Part shown: positions 1 through 5,521 of the stretch, one piece after another | How the letters are laid out: each line of letters starts with the position of its first letter | How positions within the stretch are numbered: position 1 is the stretch's first letter | Assembly: GCA_011322715.1 (NCBI GenBank) | Contig: DRLX01000595.1 | Span: 1-12,938, forward strand | From: Desulfobulbaceae bacterium | GTDB lineage: Bacteria; Desulfobacterota; Desulfobulbia; Desulfobulbales; Desulfobulbaceae | DNA: 12,938 nucleotides | Direction: 5' to 3' | Translations under genes and position numbers: made by a program | Notes under the pieces: generated by a model | What the model saw: only the letters and a program-made list of their open reading frames with translations | Told to the model about the DNA's origin: nothing | The model's database searches: none

Positions 1-1
1 C

Positions 2-52
2 GGACACTACCCGGCCATCCTGGAAAAATACCGGAATATCCAAGTAACCTGA
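2..52 (+). CDS. C-terminal end of an unidentified upstream gene (partial)
   Basis: The first 16 codons read in frame 2 end at a TGA (50-52), 22 bases before the aroK start. The tail reads GHYPAILEKYRNIQVT. It is chosen over frame 1 (stop at 55-57) and frame 3 (stop at 43-45) because its residues and third-position bases look more like a real coding end. The family cannot be told from 16 residues. A neighbour in aromatic amino acid synthesis would fit the next gene but is only a guess. The close spacing suggests it is transcribed together with aroK. Confidence 0.4.
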   Translation, partial: GHYPAILEKYRNIQVT

Positions 53-74
53 ACTGAGAAAAAAGCGAAAAAAA

Positions 75-590
75 ATGTCAAAAAATATAATTCTTATCGG
101 TTTTATGGGTGTAGGCAAGGGAAGAACCGCCCGCATGCTGGCCCAAAAAACCGGTTGCTATACGGTCGATACCGATGATCTGATTGAGACCATGGTCAAG
201 ATGAAAATTCGTGATATCTTTGCCGACCATGGGGAGCCGTTTTTTCGAAACCTTGAACAACAGACCGCTGACTGGCTGAGAAAAAACGTCAAACATACCA
301 TCGTTTCCACCGGCGGCGGTTTTTTTCAGGTCAAAAAACTGCATAAGCTCGGCCTGGTTATCTATCTGCATTCAAGCGTTGAGGCAATACTGGAGTCCAT
401 CAGTCGGCATCCGAAGGCAAAGAAAAAAATTAAAAAACGTCCCCTGTTGCAGGATATTGATCAGGCAAAATTATTATATGCCGACCGGCTGCCCCGCTAT
501 CGAAAAGCGGCCGACATTGAAATAGATGTTCAGGGACGGGAGATTGAAGAAGTGGCTGATGAAATTGTTGCCCGGTTAGAGAAAAGATAG
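75..590 (+). CDS. aroK: Shikimate kinase with an atypical P-loop
   Basis: Cytoplasmic enzyme that phosphorylates shikimate to shikimate 3-phosphate with ATP, in the chorismate pathway. At 171 residues it has the normal family length. Visible landmarks are the P-loop at residues 9-18, the shikimate-binding D34 within VDTDD, R58 in FFRNLE, the GGG loop at 80-82, the lid arginine R122 in RPLL, and R138 followed by Y142 and A-D near the C-terminus. The P-loop reads GFMGVGKGRT. The Lys is kept, but the Ser/Thr that normally follows it and binds magnesium is Gly, and the next position is Arg. All substrate-binding residues are present, so the assignment is firm, although the catalytic detail may differ. 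The start is the first ATG, preceded by a purine-rich tract but no clear Shine-Dalgarno site. The next gene begins 9 bases after the stop, so the two are probably co-transcribed. Confidence 0.93.
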   Translation: MSKNIILIGFMGVGKGRTARMLAQKTGCYTVDTDDLIETMVKMKIRDIFADHGEPFFRNLEQQTADWLRKNVKHTIVSTGGGFFQVKKLHKLGLVIYLHSSVEAILESISRHPKAKKKIKKRPLLQDIDQAKLLYADRLPRYRKAADIEIDVQGREIEEVADEIVARLEKR

Positions 591-599
591 GTTTGGGCC

Positions 600-2342
600 A
601 TGGACCTGAAAGAGGATAATCAGACAGGAAGAGATGCTGAACGCGATGCCTGGCTGACAAATTTTTACACGGAAAATCATCTGGCCTATGAAGCCTTTCC
701 GGACAAAGTCGCCTCTCCGGAGCAGCTCAACTTTATCGTCCACATGGACGGGGAAAAAAATTATTACCCATGTTCCGATGAACTCTTTTCCGCCATTATT
801 GAAAAACGTGGCGATACGCTGCTGTCTGCAGCTTATGGTGAAATATGGGACCGGATAGAGGAGTTGGTTTCCCAGGCCGTTCTTGACACATACAGACGCA
901 AGTACATGCTCAGCCTGCTGTCCATCAAGTATCAGCATGAAATCACCTCCCGGGTGCTGCTGCCCACACGTCTTGAGAAGCGGCTTCTTGGCATCTTTAC
1001 CACAATCTCTGAAATCAACCGGCCTCTTGCCAGGGTGCGTGAACGCGAAAATATGCAGACGGCCCGCTTTCTAGCCTCAAAAGAATTCCACGACGCCTTT
1101 GTTTCCAGGCAGGGCTTACAGCTTGATGATCATTCCACATTAAACGATATTGACCTGCAGGTTCACCTGTTAAAGCTGCAGCGGCTGCTGCTCCTGTCAA
1201 CCGTTCGCGCCATCCGGCAGGGACGTATGGACATAGGAGAAGTTCGCGCCATAATGAACAAAACCATATCGGGTGGCGGCTGGCAGTGGTTTTCCGATAA
1301 GCTGCGGCATATTCTTCTTTCCAGCAAGAGGGCCTACCTGCTCTGGATCGCCGGCCAGTCCGGTGAAATCGTCTTTGATCTCGCTATTATTCGCCTGTTG
1401 ATGAATCTTGGTATCAAGGTTATTTTAGCGGTGAAGCAGGATTTTTTTTACCGGCGGATTTCATATGGCGATATTCTTGAAGATCCCGTGTTGGAAAAGG
1501 CTCTGGCCGGAGCAACCCTGATAAGCGACGCGTCAATTTCCAAAAATGAGCTGCTTCGCCGGTTGCATGAAGACAATAAATTATTGGTTGTTTCCGACGG
1601 TACCGGCGAACGGTTTAACCCGTTACGCACCTCGATCACCTTTGCCCGGTCCTTTAAAGAGGCTGATCTTGTCATCAACCGATGCAACGGAAACGAGGTA
1701 TGTATCAATAATCATTTCCAGTTTACCAGAGACATGATTTCTTTTATCAGGGAGGGTGAGGGCTCCATCAGGGTAGTTTTGAAAAAACATCACCCGGCCG
1801 TCATCCGTTTTTCCGAGTCGGATCTCAGGGCCAAGGCCCAATATCTGATTAATATGGCCAAAAAGGAAAAGCAGCAGGGCAAAAAGATCATGTTTTATTC
1901 CGCCATTGTCGGCTCGATTCCCGGCCAGTTGGCCATGGCCAAGAAAATTCTTAATGTTTTTGTTGATCATCTTCGTTCAACTATCGATGATATCGTTATT
2001 ATAAATCCAGGTGAATATTTTGAAGAAGGCATGGATGCCGATGATATCATGTACATGTGGGAAATTTTTCAACGTTCCGGCGTCATTGATATCTGGCGTT
2101 TTCAGACGGTTGGTGATATTGAAAAAGCCTTTGAGCTGATGGGAGAAAAGGTGCCGCCGGAATGGACCGGGAAAGATGCTACTTATTCAACCGGCTGTAC
2201 CAAGGAAATGGAAATCGCCATGGATATCCAGAAAAAATATCCGGAAATGCAGCTGATCGGGCCTTCCTGGGAGAAATTCCAACGGCGCAATGAATACGGG
2301 GTCGGTAAACTCTATGACCGTGCCCTGGCCGATGGTGTGTAA
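600..2342 (+). CDS. DUF89/ARMT1-like domain protein, divergent metal site
   Basis: A 580-residue protein with no signal peptide or clear membrane segment, probably cytoplasmic. Residues 1-240 are mainly charged helix. Residues 245-365 resemble the core of DUF89 (ARMT1-like) damage-control phosphatases: a strand ending in SGEIVFD (254-260), then GIKVILAVKQ (271-280), SDGTG (332-336), and EADLVIN followed by a G-N-E motif (354-366). The family's usual Asp-Asn pair before GE is Gly252-Gln253 here, and the usual K-G-Q-G-N motif is R-C-N-G-N (361-365). Residues 390-580 form another mixed domain not assigned to a family. Known DUF89 proteins are metal-dependent phosphatases acting on damaged sugar phosphates and related metabolites. 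Whether this one keeps that activity is doubtful. It sits 9 bases after aroK and 8 bases before the alpha-ribazole phosphatase gene, so it looks like an operon member. Its substrate and role are unknown. Confidence 0.65.
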   Translation: MDLKEDNQTGRDAERDAWLTNFYTENHLAYEAFPDKVASPEQLNFIVHMDGEKNYYPCSDELFSAIIEKRGDTLLSAAYGEIWDRIEELVSQAVLDTYRRKYMLSLLSIKYQHEITSRVLLPTRLEKRLLGIFTTISEINRPLARVRERENMQTARFLASKEFHDAFVSRQGLQLDDHSTLNDIDLQVHLLKLQRLLLLSTVRAIRQGRMDIGEVRAIMNKTISGGGWQWFSDKLRHILLSSKRAYLLWIAGQSGEIVFDLAIIRLLMNLGIKVILAVKQDFFYRRISYGDILEDPVLEKALAGATLISDASISKNELLRRLHEDNKLLVVSDGTGERFNPLRTSITFARSFKEADLVINRCNGNEVCINNHFQFTRDMISFIREGEGSIRVVLKKHHPAVIRFSESDLRAKAQYLINMAKKEKQQGKKIMFYSAIVGSIPGQLAMAKKILNVFVDHLRSTIDDIVIINPGEYFEEGMDADDIMYMWEIFQRSGVIDIWRFQTVGDIEKAFELMGEKVPPEWTGKDATYSTGCTKEMEIAMDIQKKYPEMQLIGPSWEKFQRRNEYGVGKLYDRALADGV

Positions 2343-2350
2343 AACCACTC

Positions 2351-2941
2351 ATGGTTCTGGATCTGCATTTTATCCGACACGGAAGGACGACTGCGCCCAG
2401 GGGCGCCCTGCTTGGTACAACCGAGGTCCCTCTCTCTAAAAAAGGGCGCCTGCAATGTACAAGGCTTGGTGCCCGCTTGCCGAAAGATGTACCCTGTGTA
2501 TGCAGCCCTATGCTCCGGACCACACAGACTCAGGAGGAGTTGACGAAGCAGGGGGTGGTCTCCAGTGTTATTTTTGATGACCGGCTCCGGGAAATTGATT
2601 TCGGTCGTTGGGAGATGAAAACCTTTACCGAGCTCATTAAAGAAGGGGCTGATATTTCCGCCTGGCAGGAATATTATCATTTTTGTTTTCCCGGCGGAGA
2701 ATCCATAGCTGATTTTGTCACCAGACTACAGACCCTTGCCGATGATTGGCGGCATCAGGCGGAAAAAGACAAGGACCGGCAACTCCTTATCGTCAGCCAT
2801 GGGGGAGTCATCAGGACCATGCTCTGCCTGCTGCTTGGGATTGACCATAAAAACTACCTGCTTTTTGATATCGGGTACGGCTCCTGGACAACGGTTTCCC
2901 TGCATTCACAAGGTGGTGTTTTAACCGGTTTGAATCGATGA
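2351..2941 (+). CDS. cobC: Alpha-ribazole phosphatase (histidine phosphatase family)
   Basis: A phosphoglycerate-mutase-like phosphatase of 196 residues. It carries the phospho-accepting RHG motif at 9-11 (His10), a second arginine in SPMLRTTQT (Arg56), the acidic stretch EIDFGRWE (81-88), PGGES (114-118) and the second catalytic histidine in VSHGG (His150). The family removes the phosphate from alpha-ribazole 5'-phosphate, or from cobalamin 5'-phosphate, in assembly of the nucleotide loop. Many close relatives have other substrates, so motifs alone do not prove this one. The case rests on the FGxWE-type motif together with cobU, cobT and cobS immediately downstream. The ATG lies 8 bases after the previous stop without an obvious Shine-Dalgarno site, which suggests translational coupling. 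The name cobC follows Salmonella usage, since the same symbol means a different enzyme in Pseudomonas denitrificans. Confidence 0.85.
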   Translation: MVLDLHFIRHGRTTAPRGALLGTTEVPLSKKGRLQCTRLGARLPKDVPCVCSPMLRTTQTQEELTKQGVVSSVIFDDRLREIDFGRWEMKTFTELIKEGADISAWQEYYHFCFPGGESIADFVTRLQTLADDWRHQAEKDKDRQLLIVSHGGVIRTMLCLLLGIDHKNYLLFDIGYGSWTTVSLHSQGGVLTGLNR

Positions 2942-2985
2942 GGTAATCGTAAGCTGTTACAGGCAATCTACAGGTTCATCAATCC

Positions 2986-3543
2986 ATGACTGAAAAAAAA
3001 GGAACGAAAAATGCGCTTATTCTGGTTACCGGCGGTTGCAGGTCCGGAAAATCTGATTTTGCACAACGGATGGCTGAGGGTATTGACGGGCCGCACTTGT
3101 TCATTGCCACCTGTCCCTGCACGGACAAAGAAATGGCGGACCGTATTCGCCTGCACCAGGAAGCTCGTATTCAAGCTGGATGGCAGACGATTGAAGAACA
3201 AATTTCTCCGGAAAAAAGTATTCGACAGGCGGAGCAGGGCACAACCATCGTGATTGACTGCCTGACCCTGTGGATCAATAACCTGCTTTTTGATGTCGAC
3301 AACAGAGGGGAATTACTAACGGAACAGGAACTCATCCCGCGTGTCAATGACCTTGCCCATGCTGCCGTGCAGCACTGCGGGACCGTTATTATGGTCACCG
3401 GCGAGGTGGGGCAGGGGATTGTTCCGGAAAATAGGCTTGCTCGTAGATATCGCGACCTTGTCGGGCGCTGTAATCGCTGCGTTGCGGCTCTTGCCGACCA
3501 GGTCTTTTTCGTAAGTTGCGGCATTCCGCTCCTGCTGAAATAA
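2986..3543 (+). CDS. cobU: Adenosylcobinamide kinase / adenosylcobinamide-phosphate guanylyltransferase
   Basis: Bifunctional cytoplasmic enzyme that phosphorylates adenosylcobinamide and then transfers GMP from GTP to give adenosylcobinamide-GDP, the substrate of CobS. The 185 residues match the usual family length. The P-loop GGCRSGKS is at 16-23. His57 in RIRLH corresponds to the histidine that carries GMP in the Salmonella enzyme. DCLTLW is at 91-96, and the C-terminal signature EVGQGIVPENRLARRYRD is at 140-157. Two small departures are visible: the P-loop has Cys where Ala is usual, and the residue before EVG is Gly139 rather than the common Asn. The gene lies 44 bases after cobC. With de novo synthesis through CbiB the kinase step may be dispensable, whereas the guanylyltransferase step is not. 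Confidence 0.95.
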   Translation: MTEKKGTKNALILVTGGCRSGKSDFAQRMAEGIDGPHLFIATCPCTDKEMADRIRLHQEARIQAGWQTIEEQISPEKSIRQAEQGTTIVIDCLTLWINNLLFDVDNRGELLTEQELIPRVNDLAHAAVQHCGTVIMVTGEVGQGIVPENRLARRYRDLVGRCNRCVAALADQVFFVSCGIPLLLK

Positions 3544-3674
3544 AGCTTCAGCTGAGATGATAATGTTGGCCCTGCCCGGCTGATCATTTTCTATCAGGAA
3601 ATTTCAATTGATCGTGCCGGTTTCCTCGATTTGATAAGAAAAAAAAATTAGAAAAAAATAAATTTGGATGTCAA
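3544..3674 (+). other. Cob operon spacer before cobT (no gene seen)
   Basis: This is the largest gap inside the cob gene block, 131 bases. Its 3' half is very A-rich, with a run of nine A at about 3639-3648 and another of seven shortly after, just ahead of the cobT start. A short inverted repeat CTGAT/ATCAG lies near 3580-3598 and is not followed by a T run, so it does not look like a terminator. No B12-riboswitch box, RNA gene or convincing -35/-10 pair was recognised. It may act as a leader for cobT translation, but that is not shown. Confidence 0.4.
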
Positions 3675-4763
3675 ATGAAACCAATAACGCAAAAAGAAAA
3701 TTCGTTTTTAGATACGGTCGTCAAAGAGATCTTTCCCCAGGATACAAGCTATCGCGATCAAGCGACCGCCCATCTTGAACAGTTGACCATGCCTCATTGG
3801 GCCCTTGGTGATCTGATGGATCTGGCCGTTGATCTTGCCGGAATGACCCGTTCCCTCAAACCGCCGGTTGAGAGGAAAACCGTTGTCGTCATGGTCGGTG
3901 ACCATGGAGTGACTGAAGAGGGCGTCTCCAAATATCCCTCCGAGGTCACCGCTCAGATGGTCTATAACTTTGTGGCCGGTGGTGCCGGCATTAATGCCTT
4001 GGCCGGACAGGCCGGGGCAAAGGTTGAAGTTGTTGACATGGGCACGGCCGCCGACCTGGACGACTTAGTCGGTAAGGGGGCTATCCGGTCAAAAAAGATA
4101 GCTTCCGGTACTAACAATATTGCCAAAGGACCGGCCATGAGCAGGACGCATGCGGTCCTGGCCGTTGAAGCCGGTATTGAAGTGGCCTATGCCCTTGCCG
4201 ACCAGGTTGATGTTTTTGCCACCGGCGATATGGGGATCGGCAACACTACCCCATCCACTGCCATTGCCGCAGTCCTGACCGGAAGTTCGGTCCGGGACCT
4301 GACGGGTAGAGGGACAGGGCTTGATGATGGTGAGTTAGAAGGAAAAATCAAAATTATAGAGAAAGTACTTGAAGTAAACCATCCGGATAAGGATGATGCC
4401 CTGGATGTACTGGCCAAGGTCGGCGGTTTTGAAATCGGCGGAATCGCCGGTTTGATTCTCGGCGCTGCCGCCCGGAAAAAGCCTGTTGTTGTCGACGGAT
4501 TTATTTCAACCGCCGGCGCCCTTATCGCCCAGGGTATCGAACCCTTTACCCGCGATTATATTATATGCGCCCATCGCAGTATGGAGCCCGGGCACCAGGC
4601 CATGCAGGAAAAGCTGGGGAAAAAACCGCTTTTAGATCTTAATCTGCGTCTTGGCGAGGGCACCGGCGCCGCCCTTGCCCTGAATCTTGTGGAGGCTTCC
4701 AGGGCGATTTTGACCGAGGTCGCTACCTTTGCCGATGCAGGCGTGACAGGAACACCGGAGTAG
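3675..4763 (+). CDS. cobT: Nicotinate-nucleotide:dimethylbenzimidazole phosphoribosyltransferase
   Basis: Transfers the phosphoribosyl group of nicotinate mononucleotide to the lower-ligand base, giving alpha-ribazole 5'-phosphate for the lower ligand of the cobamide. The 362 residues fit the family (about 350). Landmarks are GDHGV (75-79), VAGGAGIN (100-107), the GxMGIGNTT loop (184-192), RGTGL, and the C-terminal LGEGTGA containing Glu328, which matches the catalytic Glu317 of the Salmonella enzyme. In the GxMGIGNTT loop the residue that is Glu174 in Salmonella is Asp185 here. The base actually used (dimethylbenzimidazole or another benzimidazole or purine) cannot be read from the sequence. 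The ATG is preceded by GGA about 7 bases upstream. An overlapping out-of-frame ATG at 3668 is not used. cobS begins 11 bases after the stop. Confidence 0.96.
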   Translation: MKPITQKENSFLDTVVKEIFPQDTSYRDQATAHLEQLTMPHWALGDLMDLAVDLAGMTRSLKPPVERKTVVVMVGDHGVTEEGVSKYPSEVTAQMVYNFVAGGAGINALAGQAGAKVEVVDMGTAADLDDLVGKGAIRSKKIASGTNNIAKGPAMSRTHAVLAVEAGIEVAYALADQVDVFATGDMGIGNTTPSTAIAAVLTGSSVRDLTGRGTGLDDGELEGKIKIIEKVLEVNHPDKDDALDVLAKVGGFEIGGIAGLILGAAARKKPVVVDGFISTAGALIAQGIEPFTRDYIICAHRSMEPGHQAMQEKLGKKPLLDLNLRLGEGTGAALALNLVEASRAILTEVATFADAGVTGTPE

Positions 4764-4774
4764 CAGGTTTCCTT

Positions 4775-5521
4775 TTGGCACCTTTTATCGCCGCCATCCG
4801 TTTTTTGACCGTTTTTCCGTTACCCGGTACCTATGGGAGCGGATCCGATGATCTGGCCGCTTCCATACCTTTTTTTCCGGTCGTCGGCCTGGTCCTGGGA
4901 GCATTTGCTTCTCTGCTTGGCCTGCTTTTCTGGGGCCTGCTGCCGCCTCTGGTGGCCGCAACGCTGACCACCTTTGTGCTGCTTGCTGTTTCCGGTGGAT
5001 TTCATTTAGACGGTCTTGCCGATACTGCGGACGGTTTTTTCAGCTCCCGACCCAGGGAACGGATTCTTGCAATTATGCGGGATTCCCATATTGGTGCCAT
5101 GGGGGTTATCGCCCTGATAATGGTCCTGTTGCTGAAATTCTCCGCTCTTGCCACCCTTGACCGGCCGGGGGCGGTTCGTGCCGTATTTCTGATGCCCATT
5201 GCCGGCAGGTGCGCTATTGTCATTTTCATGGCCCTGCTGCCCTATGCCCGTTCCGAGGGTGGATTGGCAACACTTTTTTACTCCAACCGCTCCCGTCTTG
5301 CCGGGATCTGGGCCTTTGTATTTTTCGGAGTGACGGCCATGTTCACAGGAGGCATGACAGGTGTCCTGTTGGTCCTTATCTTTGCGGCAATTATCGTGGC
5401 CTTTGCCTGGATGTGTAAACGGAAAATTAACGGGGCAACCGGCGATACCCTGGGCGCAATCTGTGAACTCAGTGAAGTCGGTGTCGCCCTTGCCGTATCA
5501 CTGGCATACTGGAGTCATTGA
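4775..5521 (+). CDS. cobS: Adenosylcobinamide-GDP ribazoletransferase (cobalamin synthase)
   Basis: Integral membrane enzyme that joins adenosylcobinamide-GDP to alpha-ribazole or its 5'-phosphate, completing the cobamide. It has 248 residues. The family signature HLDGLADTADG is at 77-87 and provides the Asp-rich metal and substrate site. It is followed by RDSHIGAMG (102-110), an AGR motif, and GDTLGA-xx-ELSE near the C-terminus. Several hydrophobic segments are visible, at about residues 35-72, 110-125 and 185-210. Translation is taken from the TTG at 4775, because it gives the usual FxxAIRFLTxFPxP beginning and no ATG is suitably placed. A CAGG sequence lies 7 bases upstream. The stop overlaps the next gene's ATG by one base (TGATG), which indicates translational coupling to the CobD-CobQ fusion. 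Confidence 0.94.
   Translation: MAPFIAAIRFLTVFPLPGTYGSGSDDLAASIPFFPVVGLVLGAFASLLGLLFWGLLPPLVAATLTTFVLLAVSGGFHLDGLADTADGFFSSRPRERILAIMRDSHIGAMGVIALIMVLLLKFSALATLDRPGAVRAVFLMPIAGRCAIVIFMALLPYARSEGGLATLFYSNRSRLAGIWAFVFFGVTAMFTGGMTGVLLVLIFAAIIVAFAWMCKRKINGATGDTLGAICELSEVGVALAVSLAYWSH

Noticed and set aside
3544..3674. Cobalamin riboswitch before cobT
   Set aside because: At 131 bases it is short for a full B12 riboswitch plus expression platform. No B12-box sequence was seen, and no terminator or sequestering hairpin is apparent.
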